Under the pieces are notes generated by a model that was not told where the DNA came from, ran no database searches, and saw nothing but the letters and a program-made list of their open reading frames with translations. Shown in pieces: positions 8,731-17,781 of a stretch of DNA of 46,232 nucleotides. Each line of letters opens with the position of its first letter. The stretch's first letter is position 1. A program made the position numbers and the translations under genes. The stretch comes from Synechococcaceae cyanobacterium SM2_3_2 (GTDB lineage Bacteria; Cyanobacteriota; Cyanobacteriia; Thermostichales; Thermostichaceae). The stretch covers positions 1-46,232 of the forward strand of contig JAAUUM010000007.1 in the NCBI GenBank assembly GCA_012031565.1. Reading direction: 5' to 3'.

Positions 8731-9885
8731 ATGATGTTGTTTAATTATTTTATCCCCCACGCCCACTGCTATCTCTGGCGGCCTGATCTGATATTGCTCC
8801 ACGGGATCAGTGATAGCCTGATCAGCATTGCCTATTTTTCAATTCCTCTCTTGTTGATTTATTTTATTCGACAGCGTCAGGATGTTCCGTTTCGCAAAAT
8901 CTTTGTTCTGTTCAGTGCTTTTATTGTTTCCTGCGGGTTTACGCATACCTTAGAAGTTTGGACATTGTGGGTGCCTGCCTATTGGGTTTCTGGAGGTATG
9001 AAGATGGTAACTGCTTCAGTTTCTATCTATACTGCCTTTAGCCTTATTCCTATCATACCTCAGGCTTTGGCCCTTCCGAGTCCCCGTGAACTTGCACTTC
9101 TTAACCAAACCTTGTCAGATGAAATACAAGAGCGCAAACAAGCAGAGGGTAAGATCAATACTCTGAATGAACAACTTCAGGAGAAAATCTCTGATTTGGA
9201 ACAACTAGCCATCTTAAAAGATGAATTTATGAGTACCATTTCTCATGAACTTAGGACTCCGTTAGCCAGTATGAAGATGGCAATAACGATGTTAAATACT
9301 ACCCAAGATCCTGAGAGACAAAAAACCTATCTGAATATCTTGGAATCAGAGTGGAAGCGAGAACTCAAGCTAGTCAATCAACTGTTAGATCTACAAGCTC
9401 TCTCGGCTGGCAACAAGATTTTCTGTGTCAAGGAAATAAATCTAGCTGAGTGGATCCCTACATTGCTGGAGCCTTTTATCATGCGTTGCCAGAACTACAC
9501 TCAAGAGTTGAGTCTGCAATTTTCCCAGTCTCCTCTGGCTCTCTCCACCGATCCTGATCTACTAGAACAAGTCGTTCTAGAACTGATGAATAATGCTTGT
9601 AAGTACACGCCTGCTCATCAACGAATCAGCTTTGTCTGTAACTCGATCGCAACTGGCTGTCAGATCACGCTCACCAATACTGGGGTTACGATTCCAGAGG
9701 CAGATCAATCGCAATTGTTTGATAAATTTTATCGCAATGCCAGTTTGGATCACTTTAACCAGGGTGGCACTGGTCTGGGATTAGCGATTGTCAAAAAAAC
9801 TGTAGAGCTTTTGCAGGGCACAATTGAGGTTACCAGCATCAATCAAGTAACCAGCTTCATTCTCACCGTGCCCCATCTCGCTTGA
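8731..9885 (+). CDS. Ethylene-receptor-like sensor histidine kinase
   Basis: 384 residues. The N-terminal 110 residues carry three membrane helices that match the ethylene-binding domain of plant ETR1 and Synechocystis Slr1212. Asp28, Tyr35, Ile65, Cys68 and His72 sit at exactly the spacing of ETR1 Asp25, Tyr32, Ile62, Cys65 and His69; the Cys and His hold the Cu(I) that binds ethylene. A short coiled coil (about 120-160) then leads directly into the HisKA domain (phospho-acceptor His172 in SHELRTP) and the HATPase domain (N-box ELMNNACKYTP, G-box GGTGLGLAI). There is no GAF domain and no attached receiver, making it shorter than ETR1 or Slr1212. A soluble partner regulator is therefore expected; the PatA-like gene that converges on it is a candidate. 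The N terminus (PHAHCYLW) is typical of the bacterial family. Confidence 0.9.
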   Translation: MMLFNYFIPHAHCYLWRPDLILLHGISDSLISIAYFSIPLLLIYFIRQRQDVPFRKIFVLFSAFIVSCGFTHTLEVWTLWVPAYWVSGGMKMVTASVSIYTAFSLIPIIPQALALPSPRELALLNQTLSDEIQERKQAEGKINTLNEQLQEKISDLEQLAILKDEFMSTISHELRTPLASMKMAITMLNTTQDPERQKTYLNILESEWKRELKLVNQLLDLQALSAGNKIFCVKEINLAEWIPTLLEPFIMRCQNYTQELSLQFSQSPLALSTDPDLLEQVVLELMNNACKYTPAHQRISFVCNSIATGCQITLTNTGVTIPEADQSQLFDKFYRNASLDHFNQGGTGLGLAIVKKTVELLQGTIEVTSINQVTSFILTVPHLA

Positions 9886-9969
9886 CTGATCTGGCCCAAG
9901 GATGGCCATAGTTCATCATCTAACAAGCTATGGGTCTGTAGCTATAGGCCTGTCAAAAGAGTGAGGGGA

Positions 9970-11175
9970 TCAAGAATTAACCAAAGGCACCACCGCTAAA
10001 GAGGGATCCGTAATTCGTCTGGGGTTGAGATCCGTGATAATTCCTGAGCTGATCAGGAGTTTCTCCACCGCTTGATTGAGTTGGATTTCATCAATGGGTT
10101 TGGTCAAGTAGAGGGAAGCTCCAGACATTTTGCCCTTGACCCGATCGATGATGCCATCCCGAGCCGTCATCATGACGATGGGAAGTGACTTAAACTCCTC
10201 GATCCCCCGTATTATTCGGCATAACTCTAGACCATCTAGCCCCGGCATGGTCACATCCATTAGCAGCAGATCAGGATGATGGCGATACAAAAGCCCCAGT
10301 AATTCGGATGGGTGACCCGTGGTCAAAACTCGGTAGGTGGGCAAGGCATTCCGCATCATTTCCTGGGCCACCACACTGTCATCGATAGCCAGGATCAAGG
10401 GGGGCTTGGGTGTGGTTTCACTCAGAGTTCGAGCCTGTTGAATGGTGAGTAATCCCTTGGCTGCCCAATCGGCAAAGAGCTGAGCCACCTCTAAGGGATC
10501 CCGAGACAATTGGATGGCAATGCGCTGCAAAGAATGCCCATCTTTGGCGATGTAGCGCAATTTTTCCCGTTTACCCTCGCTGAGGGAACATTTTTCTAAT
10601 CGATCCCAATTCAGGACTGGCACGGCCTCCATACTATTAATCATCGGTTGCAAGGCTTTCCACCGATCTTGCCGCTCGGCTGCTCGCTTGAGACAGGGAT
10701 CCAATTCAAAGCCTGCGATGGGAGCTGTCTTAGCCAAGCTGTCGTGAACCTCAAACCGACAGGTGCCCCCCCGTTGATAGAGATAGCGATCAAAATCCGT
10801 CATCAAGCTCAGCCAGAGGGCATCTGCCACCTCCCCCTCTTTGAGCAGACCCAGCTCTGTCATGGCGGTGACCAAACTGGTGAGAGAGTCATTCTGCACC
10901 ACCCGCTCCTGGATCAGCCGCATCGCCCGCCGCGACCACCCCAGCCGTAGACGAGGCACAAATCGCCCCAAGACTTTGGCAAAACTGCGGATGGTGAGGG
11001 GCTGATCGCCAGAATAGACCAATCGCCCTTGCCGAAAGGCCAGCAGCCAGGTTTCATTGGCCATCGGCTGTCCCTGTGTCCGCAGATCAAAGCGCAGATA
11101 GCCACTGGAAAACTGCCGCTGGTGTTGGCGCAGCAGCCAGGGCAATTCGGCAGGATCAAAGACGTAGCGGGCCAT
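9970..11175 (-). CDS. PatA-like response regulator (DUF4388 N-terminal domain, C-terminal receiver)
   Basis: 401 residues. Residues 1-250 resemble the N-terminal part of PatA/PixG/TaxP1-type cyanobacterial regulators: a DUF4388 domain (first 130 residues or so) and a helical region. Residues 258-372 are a CheY-like receiver with the acidic pair Asp265/Asp266, phospho-acceptor Asp307 in LLMDVTMPG, the Thr in MMTARD and Lys359 in LTKPI. There is no DNA-binding domain, so output is probably by protein contact; relatives control type IV pilus motility, phototaxis or heterocyst pattern. It converges with the ethylene-receptor-like kinase (85 bases between stops) and stands alone otherwise. Pairing with that kinase is inference from position only. 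Confidence 0.85.
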   Translation of the reverse strand: MARYVFDPAELPWLLRQHQRQFSSGYLRFDLRTQGQPMANETWLLAFRQGRLVYSGDQPLTIRSFAKVLGRFVPRLRLGWSRRAMRLIQERVVQNDSLTSLVTAMTELGLLKEGEVADALWLSLMTDFDRYLYQRGGTCRFEVHDSLAKTAPIAGFELDPCLKRAAERQDRWKALQPMINSMEAVPVLNWDRLEKCSLSEGKREKLRYIAKDGHSLQRIAIQLSRDPLEVAQLFADWAAKGLLTIQQARTLSETTPKPPLILAIDDSVVAQEMMRNALPTYRVLTTGHPSELLGLLYRHHPDLLLMDVTMPGLDGLELCRIIRGIEEFKSLPIVMMTARDGIIDRVKGKMSGASLYLTKPIDEIQLNQAVEKLLISSGIITDLNPRRITDPSLAVVPLVNS

Positions 11176-11367
11176 GAGGCAGCAACTGTAAAGAAAACTT
11201 ACGGCCTTGTACCAAGCTCAGTGTGCCCGTTCAGGCTCTTGATGAAAACATCATAAACCGGATTCTGCCCCGCTGCTCTGGCCCCCTGCTCTGGAGAGAA
11301 AGGGATCCCGCCAGTCGTGTTGGGGATCCAGTTGAGGATCCATCAGGCTATCCCTCAAGTCTTAACC

Positions 11368-14175
11368 CTAGAACGTGCCCGCCAAGGCTCCCACACAGCG
11401 TTCGCACAGCTCGGGATGCTCCGCCGACTCGCCCACATGGGTGGAATAGTTCCAGCAGCGCACACACTTGTGTCCAGACGCGGGCTGCACCACCACTTGG
11501 ATCCCAGCTTGGGCCGAATCAAGGCTCAGGTCTACCTCAGAGACGATGAGCAGATAGCGCAATTCATCGGCATGGGATTGCAGGATCTCCAACAGGGCGG
11601 GATCCCTGACGGTGAGGAAGAGTTTTGCTTCGACAGCAGCTCCGATGGTCTTCTCTGCCCGTGCCTTCTCCAGCACCTTATTCGCTTCCAGACGAACCTG
11701 CCGCAATTGCATCCAGGTGGTGGCTAACTCAGGTTGGCTCCATTCAGGATCCATCTGAAGCCAGCCCGCCGCAAAGACTGACTCAGCAGACTTGGCATAA
11801 GGGATCCCGCTCCAGATCTCCTCAGCCATGTGAGAGAGGATGGGGGCGATGGCCCGCGCCAGGTTTTCTAGCATTAAGGCCATCACCGTCTGGGCTTGCC
11901 GTCGCCGGGGGGAGTTGGCGTGGCTGATGTAGAGACGATCTTTGCAGATATCCAAATAGAAGTTGGAGAGATCCACCACACAAAAGTTCTGCACCGCCTG
12001 AAAGACCCGGAAGAATTGATAGACCTCGTAGGCGCTGGTGATCTCTTGATTGATCTCATCCATCCGATGCAGCATATAGCGATCCAGCTCTGGCAAATCG
12101 CCATAGGGCACCGCATCCTGAGCCGGGTCAAAATCAAACAGATTGCTCAACAAAAAGCGAGCGGTATTGCGAATCTTGCGATAGACATCCGCCATCTGCC
12201 CTAGGATGGTATTGCCCAGCGGCACATCGCCAGAGTAGTCCACACTGGACACCCACAGCCGCACCACATCGGCCCCATAGGCGGGTTCTTTTTTCTGGTC
12301 TTTGCCGCCATTGACCAGACTCATGGGATCGATGACATTGCCCAGCGATTTGCTCATCTTGAGACCCTTTTCATCCAGCACAAATCCGTGGGTTAATACC
12401 GATTTGTAGGGGGCATGGCCGTGGGTGGCCACAGAAGTGAGCAAGCTCGATTGGAACCAGCCGCGATGCTGATCGGATCCCTCTAGGTAGAGATCCACCG
12501 GATAGCCCAGCCCTCGCCCTTGGGCCACTGCTGCCCACGAAGAGCCGGAGTCAAACCAGACATCCATCGTATCCATGCCCTTGCGGTAGGTCTTGCCATC
12601 ATTGCGATAGGCCTCTGGCAACAGTTCCTCCACCGGGCGTTTCCACCAAGCGTCGGATCCCTCCGCCAAAAAGATCTCCCGCACATGCTGGATCGTCTCC
12701 TCCGTCAGCAAGGGATCCCCGGTTTCGGTGTCATAAAAGACGGGAATCGGCACCCCCCAAACCCGCTGCCGTGAGATACACCAATCGGAGCGATCTGTCA
12801 CCATCGGGGTGATGCGATTTTCCCCCACCGCCGGGATCCATTTCACCTGTTTGATCGCCGCCAAGGCCGCATCCCGAAAGCCCGCCACCGAGGCGAACCA
12901 CTGCTCTGTGGCCCGGAAAATGGTGGGTTCTTTGGTGCGCCAATCGTAGGGATATTTGTGTTGATAGCGTTCTTCTTTGAGCAGGGATCCCGCTTTTTGC
13001 AGGGCTTGAATCACCGCCTCATTGCCACTTTTGCCTGCTTCTTTGCTCAGGACATTGAGGCCGACAAACTCAGATCCCGCCTCATCGGTAAAGTTGCCTT
13101 GATCATCGACCGGACTGAGGATGGGGATCCCGTATTTTTGTCCGGTTTTGAAGTCGTCCTCCCCATGTCCGGGGGCGGTGTGGACGATGCCAGTGCCCGA
13201 CTCAGTGGTGACATAGTCCCCCATGACGCAGAGGCTATCCCGCCCATAGAGGGGATGCTGCCCCAGGGATCCCTCCATCACTTGGCCGGGGAAGGTGGTG
13301 GCCACTGGCAGGGGGGTCGCCAAGATCTGCTCCAGCCGTTCCCGCAAATCTGCCGCAACGATCAGGGATCCCCACTGGTCTGAAGTCACCACCGCATAGG
13401 TGAGCTTGGGGTTAAAACAGAGAGCTAAGTTGGCCGGGATCGTCCAAGGTGTCGTCGTCCAGATGGCGATGCTCAGATCTGACCCATAGCTGGCCAAAAG
13501 TTCTTGGGCGGCTGGAGCCAAGGACTTGATCGAAAACTTGACATAGATGCTGCGGGAGGTGTGGCCTTCGGGATACTCCAGCTCCGCTTCCGCCAAAGCG
13601 GTCTGGGAACTAGGGCTCCAATGGACGGGCTTGAGGCCGCGATAGATGTAGCCCTTGAGGGCCATCTGGCCAAACACCTCGATCTGAGCTGCTTCATATT
13701 CCGGTTGCAGGGTCAGATAGGGTTGCTCCCAGTCGCCCCAGATGCCCAGGCGTTTGAAGCTGGCCTTTTGCCGTTCGATGGCTTTGTGGGCAAAATCGCG
13801 GGCTTTGTAACGGAGCTTGAGGGGGGTGAGATTGGCCCGCTGCTCGGGATCCATGCTCTGCAACACCTTCAGCTCGATCGGCAAGCCGTGACAGTCCCAC
13901 CCCGGCACATAGCGCACCTTATGCCCCCGCAGGATCTGATATTTGTTGACGATGTCCTTGAGGATCTTATTCAGGGTGGTGCCCATGTGGATATCGCCAT
14001 TGGCATAGGGTGGCCCATCATGCAGCACAAAGGGATCCCCGGCATTGGTCTGGGCCAGAGTTTGGTAAATCTGCTGCTGCTGCCAGTAGGACTGAATCGT
14101 CGGTTCCCGTTGGGCGGCATCCGCCTTCATGGGAAAGTCGGTCTGGGGCAGATTGAGGGTGCTCTTGTAGTCCAC
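11368..14175 (-). CDS. ileS: Isoleucyl-tRNA synthetase
   Basis: Class I synthetase that charges tRNA-Ile and edits misactivated valine. 935 residues, the bacterial length. Visible are the ATP-binding HIGH-type motif as HMGT in PYANGDIHMGTTLNK (about 56-70), the editing domain in the first half (TTPWTIPANLAL), the KMSKS loop in LKMSKSLGNV, and a C-terminal zinc finger with two Cys pairs (CVRCWN and CERC). This is the zinc-finger-bearing bacterial form. Start ATG at 14175 gives MDYKSTLNLPQTDFPM, the usual N terminus. No T-box leader is expected in cyanobacteria and none was seen in the 200-base upstream spacer. Confidence 0.98.
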   Translation of the reverse strand: MDYKSTLNLPQTDFPMKADAAQREPTIQSYWQQQQIYQTLAQTNAGDPFVLHDGPPYANGDIHMGTTLNKILKDIVNKYQILRGHKVRYVPGWDCHGLPIELKVLQSMDPEQRANLTPLKLRYKARDFAHKAIERQKASFKRLGIWGDWEQPYLTLQPEYEAAQIEVFGQMALKGYIYRGLKPVHWSPSSQTALAEAELEYPEGHTSRSIYVKFSIKSLAPAAQELLASYGSDLSIAIWTTTPWTIPANLALCFNPKLTYAVVTSDQWGSLIVAADLRERLEQILATPLPVATTFPGQVMEGSLGQHPLYGRDSLCVMGDYVTTESGTGIVHTAPGHGEDDFKTGQKYGIPILSPVDDQGNFTDEAGSEFVGLNVLSKEAGKSGNEAVIQALQKAGSLLKEERYQHKYPYDWRTKEPTIFRATEQWFASVAGFRDAALAAIKQVKWIPAVGENRITPMVTDRSDWCISRQRVWGVPIPVFYDTETGDPLLTEETIQHVREIFLAEGSDAWWKRPVEELLPEAYRNDGKTYRKGMDTMDVWFDSGSSWAAVAQGRGLGYPVDLYLEGSDQHRGWFQSSLLTSVATHGHAPYKSVLTHGFVLDEKGLKMSKSLGNVIDPMSLVNGGKDQKKEPAYGADVVRLWVSSVDYSGDVPLGNTILGQMADVYRKIRNTARFLLSNLFDFDPAQDAVPYGDLPELDRYMLHRMDEINQEITSAYEVYQFFRVFQAVQNFCVVDLSNFYLDICKDRLYISHANSPRRRQAQTVMALMLENLARAIAPILSHMAEEIWSGIPYAKSAESVFAAGWLQMDPEWSQPELATTWMQLRQVRLEANKVLEKARAEKTIGAAVEAKLFLTVRDPALLEILQSHADELRYLLIVSEVDLSLDSAQAGIQVVVQPASGHKCVRCWNYSTHVGESAEHPELCERCVGALAGTF

Positions 14176-14357
14176 GGCTGGCCTGAAATAGCGATAAAGC
14201 GGGGGTGCATTGGATGCCAGGATCCACAGGGATCCCGTTGTAAGTCTTATGGTAAGCGAATTTTCAACATTGTTATGTTTGGCCCTATGTCTGGCCTACT
14301 GGATATCTGGCCAACTGGGCTGGGGTCAAAGCCCACCCCCCACAGCCGGGATACTTT

Positions 14358-14390
14358 AGTTATGACGCAGTTATGACGCTAGCTATGCCG
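14358..14390. repeat. Tandem duplication at the 3' end of the oxidoreductase gene
   Basis: Copies AGTTATGACGC and AGTTATGACGCT are followed by AGCTATGCCGC, a diverged copy that belongs to the gene's last codons (minus strand). The TAG stop (14379-14381) sits at the junction, so the array seems to have grown outward from the gene end. Confidence 0.6.
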
Positions 14391-15458
14391 CTCATGGTTG
14401 GACATCTGCACCACAGACGATTGGTTCCAGGCGCAGCCATCCAGGGCAATTCGCTCCACCTCAGCCGCAATGCGAAGGGCTTTGAGGGCTTGTTCGCCTC
14501 CGACCGAGGGCTGACTCCCCCCCCGCACACAGTTGATGAAGTGCTGCAATTCGGCGCTGAGCTTGTCGATATTGTCGGTGTGAACCTCCTCGATCAGACA
14601 TTCCCGCTGATAGTGGGCTTGGCCAAAGTCGCTGGGAATCGGGGAGGATCCCTGCCGGTAGATGGAGATGGCATTGTCAAGGAAATCCGCCTCCACTAGG
14701 GCATCCTTGCAGTGGACAGCGATGCAGCGCAGCTTGCGATGGGTGACCTTACTGGCGGTCAAGGTGGCGATGATGCCATTGGCAAAGGTCAAGGTGGCGG
14801 TGACATGATCCAGATTGCCGAGGTGACTAGCTCGATTACCACTGGCACTGACCTTGCTCACCGGAGAGGGAATCAGCTCCAACAACAGATCGATGTCGTG
14901 GATCATCAGATCAAACACCACCGACACATCGGTGGCTCGGTTGGAATAGGGACTAAGGCGATGGGCTTCAAACGCAATCGGATTCTCACCCGTCAACACC
15001 TGCCCCAACACCTGAAAGGCGGGGCTGAACCGCTCGATATGTCCCACCTGTAAAATGCAGCCACAGTCAGCAGCTTTGTTGACCAAAGATTCCGCCTCGC
15101 TGATATTGGCGGCAATTGGCTTTTCTAACAAAACATGCACCCCAGCCGCCAGACAGGCTAGACCCACCTCATGGTGCAACACCGTCGGCACGGCTATCGC
15201 CACCGCCGCCACCTGGGTGAGCATCTCATGAAAATCTTCGTAAAAATGCACCCGGAAACGGCTGGCTACATCAAGTCCGCGCTCCACATTGATATCCGCT
15301 ACCCCCACCACCTCAACATCCTTCATGCGACTGAAGACACGGGTGTGGTGCTGCCCCATATTCCCCACCCCAATCACACCGACAGGGATCCGGGTCTGAC
15401 CGCTGTACTGGTTTTGGGACGCCGATACGGGTCTGGGTCTGCCCATTGCGGAATGCAT
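14379..15458 (-). CDS. Gfo/Idh/MocA family NAD(P)-dependent oxidoreductase
   Basis: 359 residues. The Rossmann motif GVIGVGNMGQHH (27-38) binds NAD(P), and ADINVERG follows the second strand. The family Lys-Pro of LLEKPIA, which lies at the active site, is present, as is the HDIDLLLEL stretch of the C-terminal domain. Members act on sugars, inositol, biliverdin or sugar-nucleotides; nothing visible fixes the substrate. A GDP-fucose synthase and an SGNH protein elsewhere in the window concern cell-surface sugars but are far away. Start ATG at 15458 leaves about 20 extra residues ahead of the Rossmann fold; ATG at 15446 (MGRPRP) is also possible. It is followed at short distance by ileS in the same direction and preceded closely by the CbiO-like ATPase (30 bases). 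Confidence 0.85.
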   Translation of the reverse strand: MHSAMGRPRPVSASQNQYSGQTRIPVGVIGVGNMGQHHTRVFSRMKDVEVVGVADINVERGLDVASRFRVHFYEDFHEMLTQVAAVAIAVPTVLHHEVGLACLAAGVHVLLEKPIAANISEAESLVNKAADCGCILQVGHIERFSPAFQVLGQVLTGENPIAFEAHRLSPYSNRATDVSVVFDLMIHDIDLLLELIPSPVSKVSASGNRASHLGNLDHVTATLTFANGIIATLTASKVTHRKLRCIAVHCKDALVEADFLDNAISIYRQGSSPIPSDFGQAHYQRECLIEEVHTDNIDKLSAELQHFINCVRGGSQPSVGGEQALKALRIAAEVERIALDGCAWNQSSVVQMSNHERHS

Positions 15459-15488
15459 ATTTTACTACCTAAAACCTCGCAAATCTTA

Positions 15489-16277
15489 TCACGCTCGATT
15501 AGCCAAAGAATAGGGCTTTTCTAGGCTGTACCGCTGCATGAGAGACTCGTTGCCCAAGATCCCTGCACAACTGCCATCCGCCACGATCCGACCCTGATGC
15601 AAGAGCACCACTCGGTGACAGACTTCTAAAACAAATTCCAAATCATGGGAGGCGATCAAGAGGGTTTGATCGGTTTGGGCCAAAAATGTAATCAGCCGTC
15701 GTCTGGCCCGCAAATCTAAACTAGCGGTCGGTTCATCACACAACAGCAGACGGGGCCGCATCGCCAAAAGTCCGGCCATTGCCACCATCTGTTTTTCGCC
15801 GCCGGAGAGATGATGGGGGGGACGCTGGGCCAGGGCTTGGATCCCTGTAACGGTCAAAGCCTGCTGCACCCGCTGCTCAATCTCCGTTGCATCCAATCCC
15901 ATCTGGGTGGGGCCAAAGGCGATATCTTCCAGCACAGAAGCCGAAAACAGTTGATCATTGGGATCCTGAAACAGGAAGCCCACCTCGGGGTAAAACTGTC
16001 CCGGCATCACCGGCTGATCGAACAACGTGATCTGGCCCGCATCAGGCCGCAACACTCCACAAATCAACTGAAACAGGGTGGTTTTGCCACAGCCATTGTG
16101 ACCCACCAACGCCACCCGCTCCCCCACCTGGATCCCACAGGAGATCTGCTGCAAAACACAGGTGGCCCGCTCGATTTCGGTGCCGGTGCGATAGGTGAAA
16201 CTGACATCCTGGATCCCGACAGCCCATCGTGGCGATGAGAGATGAGGGGGGGCGACAGTATCAGGATTGGAGAGCAT
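15489..16277 (-). CDS. Energy-coupling factor (CbiO-like) ABC transporter ATP-binding protein
   Basis: 262 residues of one ABC ATPase domain: Walker A GHNGCGKTT (59-67), a Q-loop in LFQDPNDQLF, signature LSGGEKQ (157-163), Walker B LLLCDEP (177-183) and switch His in ASHDLEF. The motif QDPNDQLFSASVLEDIAFGP is characteristic of CbiO/EcfA-type ATPases that energise uptake of cobalt, nickel or vitamins by ECF transporters. No transmembrane T component (CbiQ-like) or substrate-binding component is beside it; the neighbours are an oxidoreductase and a DUF3285 gene. Its membrane partners must be elsewhere, so the substrate is unknown. The first 18 residues are extra relative to the core. ATG at 16277 follows directly from the spacer after the DUF3285 gene. 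Confidence 0.88.
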   Translation of the reverse strand: MLSNPDTVAPPHLSSPRWAVGIQDVSFTYRTGTEIERATCVLQQISCGIQVGERVALVGHNGCGKTTLFQLICGVLRPDAGQITLFDQPVMPGQFYPEVGFLFQDPNDQLFSASVLEDIAFGPTQMGLDATEIEQRVQQALTVTGIQALAQRPPHHLSGGEKQMVAMAGLLAMRPRLLLCDEPTASLDLRARRRLITFLAQTDQTLLIASHDLEFVLEVCHRVVLLHQGRIVADGSCAGILGNESLMQRYSLEKPYSLANRA

Positions 16278-16370
16278 AAAACATCAGTTAAGGACAAGTG
16301 AGTCGCAGTCAAACCAGAAATCCTAATGGGTGAAAAATGGGTCAAAAGAAAACCCCAATGAAAAGCCCCC

Positions 16371-16586
16371 TCAATGAAAGACGACTGACAGGCCCACCAA
16401 AAGTCCAAGGATCCCAAGGGTGGTGAGGACAAAATGAAACAGGGATGTGCCACCCCGACGCACCATATTTTTCATAGCGAGCTTGGTATAGCTATCCTCT
16501 GGCTTGGCCAGATAGGGAGAAGATAACTCCCCCTGCGCTCCCGGATGACGTTCTGAAGCGGCGGTTTCCGTCTCAAGGTCGCTCAT
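16371..16586 (-). CDS. DUF3285 small membrane protein
   Basis: 71 residues. The C-terminal half reads YTKLAMKNMVRRGGTSLFHF and then a hydrophobic helix to the end (about 51-70), a layout I recognise as the cyanobacterial DUF3285 family. The N-terminal 35 residues are polar and variable. It is probably a single-pass membrane protein with its basic, conserved segment on the cytoplasmic side. Function is unknown. It lies 93 bases upstream of the CbiO-like gene in the same direction and may share a transcript with it. Conservation of the MKNMVRRGGTS block is the main reason to believe this short frame. Confidence 0.75.
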   Translation of the reverse strand: MSDLETETAASERHPGAQGELSSPYLAKPEDSYTKLAMKNMVRRGGTSLFHFVLTTLGILGLLVGLSVVFH

Positions 16587-16749
16587 GCTCTATCTACCTA
16601 CTAAGTTCGCAATGTTTCGTTACATCCAGACTAGCTTACCTTGGGCAGGAGGGGCGGTGGCGAGGGCGGCGTTACCGTTTTGGATATACCCCCCAATAGA
16701 GCCGTGGATCTGGCTAAGCTGGGGCTATTCAGATTGAGCAGAACCCGCC

Positions 16750-17546
16750 ATGTTGACACCATTCAATCACACCTCTCATCATCCCCATCATGGCCTCAGG
16801 AGTGGGATCCTGGGGGGGCTAGCCGCTCTCTTGGGGATTGCCGTCGTGGGGTTGGCCACCCCTTTTGGGATGCCGTTAACCGCTGCCGTTCAAGCTCAGG
16901 AGTCTGATGTTATGTCACAAGCTAACCTGCTGACGGTATCGGGCCAAGGATTGGTGACGGTGGAGACCTCGATTGCGGTGGTGCGGCTGGCGGTTTGGGT
17001 GGAAGGTGAGTCTGCCGCTGCTGTCCAGGCAGAAGTGGCGGAGCGCACCAACAGTTTGGTGGAGCAATTACGCCAAGAAGAAGTGCAGAAATTGCAGACC
17101 ACGGGCATCAGTCTTAACCCCCGCTATACCTATCAAGGTGGCGTCACAGAACAAGTGGGGGTGGAGGGGCAAAATGCTGTCCAGTTTGAGGTGCCCATTG
17201 ACCGGGCTGGAGGGGTCTTGGATGGAGCGATTGAGGCAGGGGCGACCCAGATCCAGTCCGTCAGCTTCAAAGCCGCTGATGATGTGATCCAGCGGCCCGC
17301 CAAGAAGCGATTCGTCTGGCCATCGCCGATGCCCAAGACCAGTCCGGGGTTGCTTTGGCTGCTCTCAACCTGTCTCAGGAGGGGATTGCCAGCATTGACA
17401 TTCATGGATCCAATCAGCCTCCTGCTCCGGTGGCGATGATGATGGCGGACTCCTACAGCGCCTCGTCTCGTGAATCAAGCCCCACTCCTGTCATCGGTGG
17501 TGAGCAGATGATCCAAGTCAATGTCACTCTGAAAGTTCGTTACTAA
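16750..17546 (+). pseudogene. SIMPL-domain (DUF541) exported protein, frameshifted
   Basis: SIMPL/DUF541 proteins are periplasmic or secreted, of poorly known role. Residues 1-50 hold a signal sequence (hydrophobic GILGGLAALLGIAVVGLA, cut after about AVQA). The first frame gives the N-terminal domain (LLTVSGQGLVTVETSIAVV) and the AGATQIQSVSFKA block. It then goes wrong near 17293 and ends at 17439 with unrelated text. From the same point the next frame reads ARQEAIRLAIADAQDQSGVA, then LNLSQEGIASIDIHG, ending in VNVTLKVRY at 17546, exactly the missing half of the family. Restoring one G in CAGCGGCCCGCC rejoins both. Sequencing loss of a G is as likely as real decay. Confidence 0.82.
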
Positions 17547-17570
17547 AGTTCGCTACTAAAGTTTGCTACG
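17532..17570. repeat. 13-bp triplicate across the SIMPL gene stop codon
   Basis: Three adjacent copies: AAAGTTCGTTACT, AAAGTTCGCTACT, AAAGTTTGCTACG. The first is coding (KVRY) and the TAA stop lies at the first junction, so the array copies the gene's own last codons. Confidence 0.75.
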
Positions 17571-17605
17571 CAGGGATCCAATAGACCGAGACAGGGGTCT
17601 GATAA

Positions 17606-17667
17606 CCTTGAGCTGGCCCTGACCTTGAGCTGGCCCTGACCTTGAGCTGGCCCTGACCTTGAGCTGG
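17606..17667. repeat. 17-bp tandem repeat, 3.6 copies
   Basis: Exact unit CCTTGAGCTGGCCCTGA at 17606, 17623 and 17640, then a partial copy at 17657. Each unit contains AGCT and a GGCC core. The copies are identical, which means they are recent or kept homogenised. The repeat lies in the spacer before the STAS-like gene. Confidence 0.9.
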
Positions 17668-17781
17668 TTGTGAAGAGGACGTTAGCTTTTTCGACAGGGG
17701 ACAGCCCCATCCGTCCTGCTCTGATACACTCGGGGCAGGAAAACTACCGTTCGTTCCAACTCAGCTTCAGGATTGCAACCC

